This document shows, piece by piece, positions 45,054 to 53,838 of a stretch of DNA of 64,000 bases. Position numbers and translations under genes: made by a program. The stretch's first letter is position 1. The number at the start of each line of letters is the position of its first letter. The notes under the pieces were generated by a model. The model was given only the letters and a program-made list of their open reading frames with translations. It made no database searches and was not told the origin of the DNA. The DNA is from an uncultured Flavobacteriaceae bacterium (GTDB lineage Bacteria > Bacteroidota > Bacteroidia > Flavobacteriales > Flavobacteriaceae), in contig CALGLR010000023.1 of NCBI GenBank assembly GCA_937959395.1, positions 40,281 through 104,280 of the forward strand, in the 5' to 3' direction.

Positions 45054-45085
45054 AACTGCTACCTAAGTAGCAGTTATTGTTTTAT
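45054..45085 (+). terminator. Terminator after the Crp/Fnr gene
   Basis: AACTGCTAC-CTAA-GTAGCAGTT, perfect 9-bp stem followed by ATTGTTTTAT. The rest of the interval to 45301 holds no gene that I see. Confidence 0.78.
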
Positions 45086-45301
45086 ATCTAAGCTAACTTT
45101 ACATCAAAGTATTTGGGACTCTAAAATGTATGGAAATAGGCCTAGTTAAATATAAATTAACAATGATAAATTCTTTAGAAAAGAATTATTGTTAAAAAAC
45201 ACGTACCTATTTTATAAGTAATATTTATCCATTTTAAAGCATATTATAACCAATACTGTCTGTCTAAATAGAGATAGAAAATTGAATAATATAATTTTAA
45301 A

Positions 45302-45922
45302 ATGCAATTGTATAAACCTGTAACCTTAGTTTCTAAATTTGATAAAGAAGAGTCGCTCTATACATATTCTGATGAAGAATTAATTGAACAAATTCAACTT
45401 TCCGATACCACACTTCCTTTTTCTATTTTGTACGATAGGTATTCAAAAAAAATATATAATAAGTGTTACAGTTTTTCTAATAATCAATCGGAGGCAGAAG
45501 ATCTTACTCAAGATGTGTTTCTAAAACTTTTTACTAAACTACATACTTTTAAAGGGCAATCTAAATTTTCAACTTGGCTATATTCGTTTACTTATAACTT
45601 TTGCGTTAATTACGTGAATAGAGATAAAGGAAGAAAGCAATCTTTTATGACAGATTCTATAGACAATCACAAATATCGTTTGAGCGTTATGGAAGATATA
45701 AAAGATGAAGATCTTTTTGAATTACAGGTTAGCTTCCTTAAAAAAGCATTAGACAAAATAGCTCCAAAAGAAAAAGCTATTTTACTTTTAAAATACCAAG
45801 ATGATGTTTCTATAAAAGAATTGGAAGCACTCTTAGAAATTAACGAAAGTGCAGTAAAAATGCGCTTAAAAAGAGCACGAATTAAAGTTATGGAAGCTTA
45901 TGATAATCTCGAAGAAGATTAA
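45302..45922 (+). CDS. ECF-subfamily RNA polymerase sigma factor (paralogue 2)
   Basis: This 206-aa factor is closely related to the one at 41129-41764. Region 2 is almost the same (ILYDRYSKKIYNKCYSF, EDLTQDVFLKLFTKLHTFKGQSKFSTWLYSFTYNFCVNYVNRDKGRK). Region 4, LLLKYQDDVSIKELEALLEINESAVKMRLKRARIKV, is shared but less strictly. The N terminus is different. TGTCTGTCTAAAT at about 45256-45268 resembles half of the regulon motif, but no GTGAC box stands 20 bp before it. With such a like region 2 and 4 both paralogues probably read the same or overlapping promoters. Confidence 0.93.
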   Translation: MQLYKPVTLVSKFDKEESLYTYSDEELIEQIQLSDTTLPFSILYDRYSKKIYNKCYSFSNNQSEAEDLTQDVFLKLFTKLHTFKGQSKFSTWLYSFTYNFCVNYVNRDKGRKQSFMTDSIDNHKYRLSVMEDIKDEDLFELQVSFLKKALDKIAPKEKAILLLKYQDDVSIKELEALLEINESAVKMRLKRARIKVMEAYDNLEED

Positions 45923-45926
45923 TTGT

Positions 45927-46451
45927 TTAATCGTGATGTTCTTCTTCTCTGCTTTCGATTTTATCTAAAATCTCAATTCCTTTTTGCATTATTAAAGAGG
46001 TTGGTATTGTAATATTTTTTCCAGCATCTGTCTTCATAAATAAAAAGAAACTTGTTATATCAACTATAACTCCTGTGTAATCATAATCTTTGTCAATAAT
46101 GTTTATTCTATCACCAATACGAATAGGATGGTTAAAAAAGAGAATGGCACTCGCAGTTAAATTAGAGAGAATAGACCATTGGGCAAAAAAACCAACACCC
46201 AAAACGGCTAATACAGAAGACAATGCAAACAGTATTTGTTTGAAATCAAAACCCCAAATAATAGCAAGTATAGAACTAGCTAGAAGATAGATTACTAAAT
46301 AACTTAGGTAATAAATAACCTTTCTTCTGTTAACTTCAATAGATCGAATAAGACCAAATCTCTTAATAGCTTTTTTAATTATTAACATCACAACAATTAC
46401 TGCAACAATAAGTATTGCAGTGAATATCAATTTTTCGTTATAAAGGCTCAT
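45927..46451 (-). CDS. Short MscS-type mechanosensitive channel
   Basis: This 174-aa protein has three TM helices and the MscS pore and beta-domain core: VLAVLGVGFFAQWSILSNLTASAILFFNHPIRIGDRINIIDKDYDYTGVIVDITSFFLFMKTDAGKNITIPTSLIMQKG. It is near the minimum length for the family. It ends 4 bp from the convergent second sigma factor. It has no regulon motif on its own side. Confidence 0.88.
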   Translation of the reverse strand: MSLYNEKLIFTAILIVAVIVVMLIIKKAIKRFGLIRSIEVNRRKVIYYLSYLVIYLLASSILAIIWGFDFKQILFALSSVLAVLGVGFFAQWSILSNLTASAILFFNHPIRIGDRINIIDKDYDYTGVIVDITSFFLFMKTDAGKNITIPTSLIMQKGIEILDKIESREEEHHD

Positions 46452-46533
46452 TCTCTAACTAGTTATTATTTTTATGCAAAGCTATTTTTTAATTCAATAC
46501 CAATACCTGTTTTTAATTAAAAATATTATGATT

Positions 46534-46561
46534 GTGACTTTTTAAAAAAAGTGTGTCTTAA
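46534..46561 (+). promoter_or_regulatory. ECF-type promoter motif 5 (ion-homeostasis operon)
   Basis: GTGAC-TT at 46534-46540, 14 bp between boxes, GTGTC-TTAA at 46553-46561. The second box is 59 bp before the ATG at 46612. Confidence 0.78.
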
Positions 46562-46611
46562 TTTTTGATACTTTTATTTTTAAAAACGGTTGCCATAATT
46601 TAATCAATCAT

Positions 46612-48981
46612 ATGCAAAAAAATCAATCATTAGCAGTAAGTGATTTGTTTACTTCAAAAATGTTTCTCAAACAGCTTGAAGAATATTTAGAGACATTATC
46701 TACTCTTGATTCTAGAGAAGGGCTGAAAAAACATATTAGAGAAGATTTTATTGGGCTTTCTAATTATTATATAGCCATAGGAAATCAAGAATTTGAACGA
46801 GTAGACGATTCTCTTAATATTGACGAAGTCTATTTATTACATTTTGCATTTCCAGAAACATTTAAAGATGTTTTCTTATTACATAGAGATGTGATACTGC
46901 AATTACAAATAGCAGTTGCTAAAGAACTTGAAGGCAATACAGATGGAGCTTCTGCTAAAAATCATTTGGACCATTCTATTAAAATGTTAATTGAAGCAAC
47001 ACAATATTCTATAAACCATGTGAATGAAGAGCGACGAGCTATTTATAATTCTGAAAAAGGGAACAAGAAATTATTGAATAGTATCAAACATAAAGATAAT
47101 GCTTGGCCAATTTATAAGAAACAATTTAAAGACATAGCAATTCAAATTAAGGAAATTAATGAGAGCCATTCATCCGTAAATAGAACAATTAAATCTCTTA
47201 AAAGCATTAATTTACATACTATAGATACGGTTTTCGTAAATACAAACGCATCTCAAACGATTATAAAACGACTAGGAGAAACCATCAAGTCTATTAACAA
47301 GATGGAATCTACAAATGATATTACAAAATTAATTACTTGGATAGATTGTAACATTATTGAGAGTTCTAATGATCAAGAACAGTCCGATTTCACTAAGATT
47401 CTAGAAGAAAAAGTAAAAACACTTACGGCTACAAACATCCCAGTAGATACTGAAAACGGAATTTTACTCGCTAGACAAATAGACTTTAATAAGGCAGTTA
47501 AGAAATGGTTTGATTTTGAAATCATCCCATTATTTATTGACTTATGGGAACAAATAAAAACTATGGAAACGTTTTTTAACCACAGTTTATTAAATCTAAA
47601 AAGCAGCTTGCTAGTTGAGAAGAGTAATGATACCCTAGATGCTTTGCCTTCTCAGTTACAAACACTTAAAAGTGTGCATCAAACGCTCACTAAAAGTGAT
47701 GAAGTACTACATAAAATAGCAAAAGAAATAGTTTCTAAAATAGAGCAAAAACTTCAAGCATCTCAAATTTATAGCAATAAGGAATTTTTAGAAGTTTCTA
47801 TACAATCCTCATTATATCAATTTGCTAATAATCAAGGAAATATTTTTACTAATGCTAAAAATAAAATCACGAAAAAAATTACTTCTATAAATTCTAAGTA
47901 TGAAAATGGCGCATTATTTTCTAACCTGAGTAAGGTAGATCAATCTATTTCTTGTATTTCACATAGAATGTTTAAAGAAGTAAATGCCCATTATGACACT
48001 TTATTTCTGAATAAGAATTTCATAGGTGATCTATTTCTTATACCAAGAAAATTACAGAAATTCGCTTTCGCGAAAGCGAAAACCGATTGGGATAATGGTT
48101 TTAATAAAGCGGTTATTATAAACGGAGCGCCTTTAAGCGGAACTTCTACATTTTTACAAACAGTTGCCCAAGAGTACTTTAAAAAAAACACTGTTTTCTT
48201 AACAGTAGATACTGTTATTCCTTTTGAAGGGAGAAAAATACAAACAACGAGAAATTTAAACGATGCGCTTAAAGACATAAAAAAAAATCTTTCGGGATCG
48301 AAGCCATTATTGGTGATTGATACATTAGAGTTATGGCAAGATGAAAAACAGTCATTATTGGAAAACACAAGAGCTTTATTACGTTTTATAGAATCTGAAT
48401 CAGACAATGTAATGGTGGTTGTTAGTATATCGAGGCAAATGCAAAAACAATTAGACCGGCGTATACGTTTTACTGATGGTTTCAGTACCACTATTACCTT
48501 AGACAAAGCTTCTTTTGAAGAAATTTACAAGGGATTTTTAATGAGGCACGGTGCATCACATAAGATACTTGTTTCAGAAAAAAAAGAAATACTTTCTAAT
48601 AAACGAATAGAATCAAATCTATTAAAACTGGCTAGAGATTGCCAATATAACATAGGTGAAGTATTACAATCTTGGACATATGGCACTACAATTATCGAAA
48701 ACAACCAAGTTATTTATGAGTACAAAAGATTATCGTTCAAGGACTTCTTTATTGCTGAAGAGCTCATTATTCTAAAATTTGTTTTTCTCAATAAAGAAAC
48801 AAATGAATTAAGGTTAATAACTTATTTTGGGACGCAATTTGAAACTAAGTACAAATCGAGTCTTAAACGAATGATAAATCTTAAAGTGTTACTTAGAAAT
48901 CAACAAGCTAAATTATACATTAATCCTGTAGTAATAAATGACATCAAAGATATTTTAATCTATAGAGGCACACTAAGCTAA
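46612..48981 (+). CDS. Large P-loop NTPase-like protein with degenerate Walker A
   Basis: I do not recognise the family of this 789-aa protein. Residues 1-480 are helical with charged coiled-coil-like stretches and no TM helix. A P-loop NTPase-like domain begins at about 495: NGAPLSGTSTFLQTVAQ (505-521) in the place of Walker A, where the invariant Lys is Thr511, then PLLVIDTLELWQD (Asp570) as Walker B and VMVVVSISRQ as a sensor strand. The C-terminal 180 residues look like winged-helix/STAND-type tail (LKLARDCQYNIGEVLQSWTYGTTII). Without the Lys it may bind but not cleave ATP. It overlaps the next gene by 1 bp and leads an operon of four whose other members are all channels or transporters. 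A 20-bp palindrome lies within codons 484-490. Confidence 0.75.
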   Translation: MQKNQSLAVSDLFTSKMFLKQLEEYLETLSTLDSREGLKKHIREDFIGLSNYYIAIGNQEFERVDDSLNIDEVYLLHFAFPETFKDVFLLHRDVILQLQIAVAKELEGNTDGASAKNHLDHSIKMLIEATQYSINHVNEERRAIYNSEKGNKKLLNSIKHKDNAWPIYKKQFKDIAIQIKEINESHSSVNRTIKSLKSINLHTIDTVFVNTNASQTIIKRLGETIKSINKMESTNDITKLITWIDCNIIESSNDQEQSDFTKILEEKVKTLTATNIPVDTENGILLARQIDFNKAVKKWFDFEIIPLFIDLWEQIKTMETFFNHSLLNLKSSLLVEKSNDTLDALPSQLQTLKSVHQTLTKSDEVLHKIAKEIVSKIEQKLQASQIYSNKEFLEVSIQSSLYQFANNQGNIFTNAKNKITKKITSINSKYENGALFSNLSKVDQSISCISHRMFKEVNAHYDTLFLNKNFIGDLFLIPRKLQKFAFAKAKTDWDNGFNKAVIINGAPLSGTSTFLQTVAQEYFKKNTVFLTVDTVIPFEGRKIQTTRNLNDALKDIKKNLSGSKPLLVIDTLELWQDEKQSLLENTRALLRFIESESDNVMVVVSISRQMQKQLDRRIRFTDGFSTTITLDKASFEEIYKGFLMRHGASHKILVSEKKEILSNKRIESNLLKLARDCQYNIGEVLQSWTYGTTIIENNQVIYEYKRLSFKDFFIAEELIILKFVFLNKETNELRLITYFGTQFETKYKSSLKRMINLKVLLRNQQAKLYINPVVINDIKDILIYRGTLS
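48061..48080. repeat. Perfect 20-bp palindrome, copy 1
   Basis: TTCGCTTTCG followed by its exact inverse. The 14-bp core GCTTTCGCGAAAGC is the same as at 57819-57838. Here it encodes F-A-F-A-K-A-K inside the P-loop protein. Confidence 0.9.
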
Positions 48982-49697
48982 TGGAAACAATAGAAAATAT
49001 ACATACCTGGAAAGGTTTTTTAGCATTACTTATTCTACTAATAGCTTTTTATTGGCTACTAAAAGTCCTTGTATATGCTACGGAACGTTTTATAAAAAAA
49101 AACGTAACTAATAGAAAAATTTTAAATCGACTAAATAAGATAGTTTTATTTTTCAAGCCTTTTTCGGTTGTATTACTGTTACTTGATTTTATCTCTATTA
49201 ATCCTGTAAATCATGGTATTTTTCTTATTGTGATAGGTGTATTTGGCTTCAAGCATATCAATAATTATGTCAATGGTATAGTATTAAAGGTAAACCCTTT
49301 AATTAAAGAACGTGCTATTATAGAATCCAATACATTTCAAGGAGAAATAAAGCAAATGTTACCATTTGGTTTGGTTATAAATAATGAAGCAGGAGAACGG
49401 TACATTAACTATTCGAAAATTGAGCAAAAAGGATTCTCTATTAAATCTAATGAGCATAGTCTTTTAAGGCAAACCTTGTATATAAAATCTCAATTATCTA
49501 AAGATGCGATTCTAGATATGTTGTTTGATAATCCCATATTAAATAACCAAGATTTTCCAACTGTAGAGTCCTCAGATCAAGACCAAGTCTTTAAACTTAA
49601 GTATTCATTAGAAAACGGAGCTTCTTCAGAAGATTTAGTTGCTTTCCTAAAAGAAAAAAACATCACTACTAACAAAACACTCAACACAATTAACTAA
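48981..49697 (+). CDS. Divergent MscS-like membrane protein
   Basis: This 238-aa protein has three TM helices (about 13-35, 52-72 and 76-96), then a small beta domain (INNYVNGIVLKVNPLIKERAIIESNTFQGEIKQMLPFGLVINNEAGERYINYSKIEQKG) in the position of the MscS beta domain. The glycine/alanine pore helix pattern of MscS is weak. The C-terminal tail is alpha-helical (DAILDMLFDNPIL, then a coiled segment). It overlaps the P-loop gene (TAATG) and the antiporter gene (TAATG) at its two ends, so all three are translationally coupled. Confidence 0.65.
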   Translation: METIENIHTWKGFLALLILLIAFYWLLKVLVYATERFIKKNVTNRKILNRLNKIVLFFKPFSVVLLLLDFISINPVNHGIFLIVIGVFGFKHINNYVNGIVLKVNPLIKERAIIESNTFQGEIKQMLPFGLVINNEAGERYINYSKIEQKGFSIKSNEHSLLRQTLYIKSQLSKDAILDMLFDNPILNNQDFPTVESSDQDQVFKLKYSLENGASSEDLVAFLKEKNITTNKTLNTIN

Positions 49698-50965
49698 TGG
49701 AAATATTAAATTCATATAACATCATTATTGCAGTATCTGTTATTATTATTGTATCATTTTTATTCAATAGTCTTTCGAAAAAAACAAATGTTCCCGCGGT
49801 ACTTATGCTTATTGTTTTTGGAGTTGGTCTTCAATACCTATTAAAGCATTTTAATACTGGAGAAATGAAATTTCTACCTATTCTGGAAGTGCTTGGCATT
49901 GTAGGATTAATAATGATTGTACTAGAAGCTGCATTAGAGTTAGAACTTAAACGCGAGAAATTAATACCTATTTTAAAATCGTTTGCAATAGCTATTATAG
50001 GTCTAATTGCTTCGGCTTGGATTGCAGCAATAATTCTCTATAATTTCATTCCAGAAATGACAATGCCATCCGCTTGGCTATATGCCACACCGTTATCAAT
50101 ACTTTCCAGTGCTATTATTATACCAAGTGTAAGTGGATTAAAAGCGTATAAGAAAGAATTTCATATTTACGAAAGCACCTTTTCAGATATTGTAGGCATT
50201 ATGATGTTTTACTTCCTCACAGGTAGGTTAAATCCAGCTGAAGACTCTGGAGTTATAGGGTTCACAGGCAATATTATATTAACGATTATAATTTCATTAG
50301 TAGCCAGTTACGCTTTGATTCTAATATTTCAGAAAATAAAAAGTCAGGTTAAATTATTCCTTTTAATCGCAGTATTACTTTTACTATACGCATTAGGTAA
50401 AAAAATGCACCTATCTTCTCTTATTATAATCTTAATTTTCGGGTTAGTTATTGCAAATATGAAGTTGTTTTTTGCAGGAAAACTAAGTAAATTTTTACAT
50501 TTTGAAAAAGCGCATCACATATACCACGAACTGCATACGATCACAGCAGAAACTGCTTTTGTAGTGCGCACTTTTTTCTTCGTAGTTTTTGGTATTACAA
50601 TAGTGGTCTCATCGTTATTTAATATAGAAGTAGCCATAATAAGTACTTTAATTATCGCATCTATTTATGTGATTAGATTTGTTGTTTTAAGAATATTTGT
50701 TGGAAAAGATATTCTCCCTCAGCTTTTCATTGCTCCTAGAGGCTTAATTACAGTACTCTTGTTTTATGCTATTCCAGCAGAAGCTCAAATAGCCACTTTT
50801 GAACCAGGTATATTACTGTTTGTCATCATTGGAACTAGTTTGATTATGACAGGCGCAATGATATATGACAAAAAGCGTAGTTCAAAGGCTATAAATATAG
50901 CTAATAAAAACCAAGTAAAGACTGTGAAGTGGAAAGCTCCGGGGATTGAGGAAAACAACAACTAA
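49697..50965 (+). CDS. CPA-type cation/proton antiporter
   Basis: This 422-aa integral membrane protein of the monovalent cation:proton antiporter superfamily has about twelve TM helices. Membrane helices with conserved features include VLGIVGLIMIVLEAALELEL (charged mid-helix), ESTFSDIVGIMMFYFL (S-D-I in the ion site) and FIAPRGLITVLLFYAIPAE (R-G-L-I-T-V, the conserved P-R-G of the last helices). There is no TrkA-N tail. It exchanges Na+ or K+ for H+. It is coupled to both neighbours. Confidence 0.88.
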   Translation: MEILNSYNIIIAVSVIIIVSFLFNSLSKKTNVPAVLMLIVFGVGLQYLLKHFNTGEMKFLPILEVLGIVGLIMIVLEAALELELKREKLIPILKSFAIAIIGLIASAWIAAIILYNFIPEMTMPSAWLYATPLSILSSAIIIPSVSGLKAYKKEFHIYESTFSDIVGIMMFYFLTGRLNPAEDSGVIGFTGNIILTIIISLVASYALILIFQKIKSQVKLFLLIAVLLLLYALGKKMHLSSLIIILIFGLVIANMKLFFAGKLSKFLHFEKAHHIYHELHTITAETAFVVRTFFFVVFGITIVVSSLFNIEVAIISTLIIASIYVIRFVVLRIFVGKDILPQLFIAPRGLITVLLFYAIPAEAQIATFEPGILLFVIIGTSLIMTGAMIYDKKRSSKAINIANKNQVKTVKWKAPGIEENNN

Positions 50966-50970
50966 TTTCT

Positions 50971-51804
50971 ATGGAAACAGCACCTAAAAAACATTCTTGG
51001 AAAGTAAAACTATACAGTGTTGTCCATTCAACTAATACAAAGCAAGGAAAGGTTTTTAACCTTTTCTTGTTTGTCCTTATTATTATCAGTGTCATTTATG
51101 TATTACTAGAAAGTGTAGATACTATTGATAAAAAATACCACCCATATATGGTGACAGCAGAATGGATAATAACCATTTTATTTTCAATAGAATACATTTT
51201 AAAAGTCATAAGCATTGATAAACCTAAGCGCTATATTTTTAGTTTTTATGGGATCATAGATCTACTCTCTACATTGCCATTATATTTATCATATTTCTTT
51301 TCAGGAGGCTCTACTTTTCTTGCGCTACGAGCATTACGATTATTTCGAGTATTTAGAATTTTAAAACTTGTAAAGTATATGGGTGAAGCAAATACTTTAT
51401 CTAAAGCATTAGTAGCGTCTCGTCTTAAAATAAGTATCTTTATTTACATCGTTCTTATTATGTGCGTTATAATGGGGTCTATTATGTACATCGTAGAAGA
51501 GGATGCAAATTCTGGTTTTAGTAGTATTCCTAAAAGTATTTATTGGACTATTGTAACCATTACAACTGTAGGCTACGGAGATATTGCACCAGCAACAAAT
51601 TTAGGACAAGCAATTGCAAGTTTTATAATGATATTAGGGTACGGTATCATTGCAATCCCTACAGGTATTGTTACTTCTGAAATGGCAAAAACAAGAGTAG
51701 ATAAAAACTCAGTAAAATCGCATGTTTGTAATAAATGTGGTGCAACTAATCATCCTGTCGATGCTAAGTATTGTCACGGTTGTACTTCAATACTTCCACA
51801 CTGA
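50971..51804 (+). CDS. Voltage-gated-like potassium channel with C-terminal zinc ribbon
   Basis: This 277-aa six-TM channel has an S4-like helix LRALRLFRVFRILKLVKYM with regularly spaced Arg/Lys. The pore is YWTIVTITTVGYGDIAPATNLGQ (T-V-G-Y-G-D filter), followed by S6 (FIMILGYGIIAIPTGIV). The last 25 residues hold CNKCGATNHPVDAKYCHGC, a Cys4-type zinc-ribbon knuckle that is uncommon on Kv channels. It may sense redox or zinc. It starts 5 bp after the antiporter stop and ends the operon. Confidence 0.92.
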   Translation: METAPKKHSWKVKLYSVVHSTNTKQGKVFNLFLFVLIIISVIYVLLESVDTIDKKYHPYMVTAEWIITILFSIEYILKVISIDKPKRYIFSFYGIIDLLSTLPLYLSYFFSGGSTFLALRALRLFRVFRILKLVKYMGEANTLSKALVASRLKISIFIYIVLIMCVIMGSIMYIVEEDANSGFSSIPKSIYWTIVTITTVGYGDIAPATNLGQAIASFIMILGYGIIAIPTGIVTSEMAKTRVDKNSVKSHVCNKCGATNHPVDAKYCHGCTSILPH

Positions 51805-51821
51805 TTTTTTTTTAAAAATAT

Positions 51822-51849
51822 GTGACTTAAAAAAATAAATGTGTCATAA
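51822..51849 (+). promoter_or_regulatory. ECF-type promoter motif 6 (serine hydrolase)
   Basis: GTGAC-TT at 51822-51828, 14 bp between boxes, GTGTC-ATAA at 51841-51849. It lies inside the longer reading frame from TTG 51850, which supports ATG 51877 as the real start. Confidence 0.78.
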
Positions 51850-51876
51850 TTGAGTATTAATAAAACATATTTTTTA

Positions 51877-52761
51877 ATGAAAAAAACACCCCTTTTCGTT
51901 TCTATGTTGCTTTTTTGTCAGCTACTATTAGCTCAAGATTTGCCGCTTTCTATTCCCAATCACACAATTCCATTACGTCAATTAATTGATAGTACACTTC
52001 AGAACAAATTAACGATAATAATCAACAAAAATCCAAAATGGAAAAAACTGGTCGATAGTAAAAAAATGGCTCTCGGTATTGTTGATTTATCAGACGTAAA
52101 CAATATACGATTTGCCGGAATTAACGGTAACAATATGATGTATGCCGCTAGTTTACCTAAAATAGCTGTACTCTTAGCTGCTATGGATGCTATTGAAAAA
52201 GGTGAAATGATAGAAACTTCTGAGATTAAAAAGGATATGAAGTTAATGATTAGTAAATCTGATAATCAAGCGACCACAAGAATGATAGATCGTTTAGGGT
52301 ATGATAAAATAGAAGCCGTTTTAACGAGTGACCGTTATAATCTTTATGATGAAGAACTTGGCGGAGGGCTTTGGGTAGGAAAACGTTATGGCTCTGGTGG
52401 TGGCACTAACAGAGAGCCATTAAAAAACCTTAGTCACGCAGCAACAACAACACAAGTATGCCGTTTCTATTACTTGTTAGCTCAAGGCAAACTAGTAACG
52501 GAAAAACGCTCTCAACAAATGTTAGATATAATGGAAGATCCGGCATTACATCACAAGTTTGTTAATACACTGGATAAAATAGCACCCAATGCACGATTAT
52601 TTAGAAAATCTGGTTCTTGGCGCACCTATCATTCAGATTCAATACTTGTATGGGGAAAACCTTCGAGACGCTATATTCTTGTTGCGCTTATAAATGATAA
52701 AAATGGAGAGCAAATTATTAGAAATCTTGTAAAACCTATAGAAAACACTCTTAGGAATTAA
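51877..52761 (+). CDS. Class A beta-lactamase-fold serine hydrolase
   Basis: This 294-aa exported protein has a signal peptide (MKKTPLFVSMLLFCQLLLAQ). The active-site marks are S-L-P-K at 92-95 (nucleophile Ser92, Lys95), S-D-N at 128-130 and K-S-G in RLFRKSGSWRTY in the K-T-G place. There is a Glu-containing loop but no clear E-x-E-L-N omega loop. It may therefore be a peptidoglycan-acting or esterase-type relative instead of a true drug-inactivating enzyme. The start is chosen by the promoter motif and signal peptide. Confidence 0.85.
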   Translation: MKKTPLFVSMLLFCQLLLAQDLPLSIPNHTIPLRQLIDSTLQNKLTIIINKNPKWKKLVDSKKMALGIVDLSDVNNIRFAGINGNNMMYAASLPKIAVLLAAMDAIEKGEMIETSEIKKDMKLMISKSDNQATTRMIDRLGYDKIEAVLTSDRYNLYDEELGGGLWVGKRYGSGGGTNREPLKNLSHAATTTQVCRFYYLLAQGKLVTEKRSQQMLDIMEDPALHHKFVNTLDKIAPNARLFRKSGSWRTYHSDSILVWGKPSRRYILVALINDKNGEQIIRNLVKPIENTLRN

Positions 52762-52769
52762 AATACTTA

Positions 52770-52798
52770 GTGACCTCTTACAAAAAGAGGTGTCCTAA
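52770..52798 (+). promoter_or_regulatory. ECF-type promoter motif 7 (CNNM/transporter), with internal hairpin
   Basis: GTGAC-CT at 52770-52776, 15 bp between boxes, GTGTC-CTAA at 52790-52798. The second box lies 33 bp before the ATG at 52823. The interval between the boxes holds an inverted repeat (ACCTCTT/AAGAGGT), 9 bp after the serine-hydrolase stop. Confidence 0.75.
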
Positions 52799-52822
52799 TA
52801 AGTCTAAGATACATAGTTTAAA

Positions 52823-53833
52823 ATGCAATATATAATAGTAACAGGCTTAATTATTTTATCTGCTTGTTTTAGTGGATTGACATTGGGCTTTTTTAGCCTT
52901 AATGTAACGTCTTTACAACGTAAGATAAAATTAGGCGATGCCAGAGCGGCAAAGGTTTACCCTATTCGTAAACGAGGTAATTTATTACTGTGCACCTTAC
53001 TTGTAGGCAATGTAGCAGTAAATGCGACTGCCGCCATATTTCTTGGAGAGATTGCAAGCGGCTTAATAGCTGGTATAGTCTCTACAATACTCATTGTCAT
53101 ATTTGGAGAAATCTTACCTCAAGCCTTTTTCTCACGGCACGCCTTAACTCTGGGAGCTAAATCGGTTTGGTTAGTAAAGACTTTTATATTCTTAATGTAC
53201 CCAATCGCATACCCCTTGTCTTTAGCATTAGATAAATTGCTAGGAGAAGAAATGCAAACGATCTGGAGTAAAAAAGAAATCAAAGAAATAATTAAACACC
53301 ACGAAAACAATGAAGGTTCTGATATTGACAAAGATGAAGAACGTATTTTATTAGGAGCACTTTCTTTTTCTGAAGTTAATGTTAAAAAAGTGATGACGCC
53401 CAAACCTGTTTTATACACTTTAGAAAAAAGCACACTCTTAACCCAAGAAAGGCTACTTGAGATTCGTGATAAAGGGTTTACAAGAATTCCAATCTATAAA
53501 GATACTGAAGACAACTTGATTGGTACACTTTATTCTAAAGACCTCATTGGAATTATTGATAAAAACAAAACGGTAGAAGACTTTTTAAGTAAAAAAAAGC
53601 CAATTACCATAAAAGACACAATGTTACTAGATGGGTTAATGAATCATTTTATAACTAAAAAAATACATATTGCCTTTGTATATGATATGTACAGTACGTT
53701 TATTGGTATTGTGACACTTGAAGATATTATTGAAGAAATACTAAAAGTCGAAATCGTTGATGAAGGTGATGTTGTTGAAGATATGCAACATCTGGCCATC
53801 GAAAAATCGTTAAAAAACCTACTAGACGAATAA
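52823..53833 (+). CDS. CNNM/DUF21 membrane protein with two CBS domains
   Basis: This 336-aa protein has three or four TM helices of the CNNM (DUF21) domain (about 1-145, with LGFFSLNVTSLQRKIKLGDARAAKVYPIR and GNVAVNATAAIFLGEIASG), and FGEILPQAFFSRHAL. A CBS pair follows (about 190-310: VMTPKPVLYTLEKS, FVYDMYSTFIGIVTLEDIIEEIL). Homologues move Mg2+ or act as Co2+/Mg2+ efflux. The C-terminal CorC_HlyC domain is missing, so this is the short CNNM form. It lies 5 bp before the transporter/HEAT gene. Confidence 0.9.
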   Translation: MQYIIVTGLIILSACFSGLTLGFFSLNVTSLQRKIKLGDARAAKVYPIRKRGNLLLCTLLVGNVAVNATAAIFLGEIASGLIAGIVSTILIVIFGEILPQAFFSRHALTLGAKSVWLVKTFIFLMYPIAYPLSLALDKLLGEEMQTIWSKKEIKEIIKHHENNEGSDIDKDEERILLGALSFSEVNVKKVMTPKPVLYTLEKSTLLTQERLLEIRDKGFTRIPIYKDTEDNLIGTLYSKDLIGIIDKNKTVEDFLSKKKPITIKDTMLLDGLMNHFITKKIHIAFVYDMYSTFIGIVTLEDIIEEILKVEIVDEGDVVEDMQHLAIEKSLKNLLDE

Positions 53834-53838
53834 ATTAA

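Noticed and set aside
47991..48506. 171-aa minus-strand frame
   Set aside because: Antisense to the P-loop protein, with composition of a shadow frame and no promoter or ribosome site.
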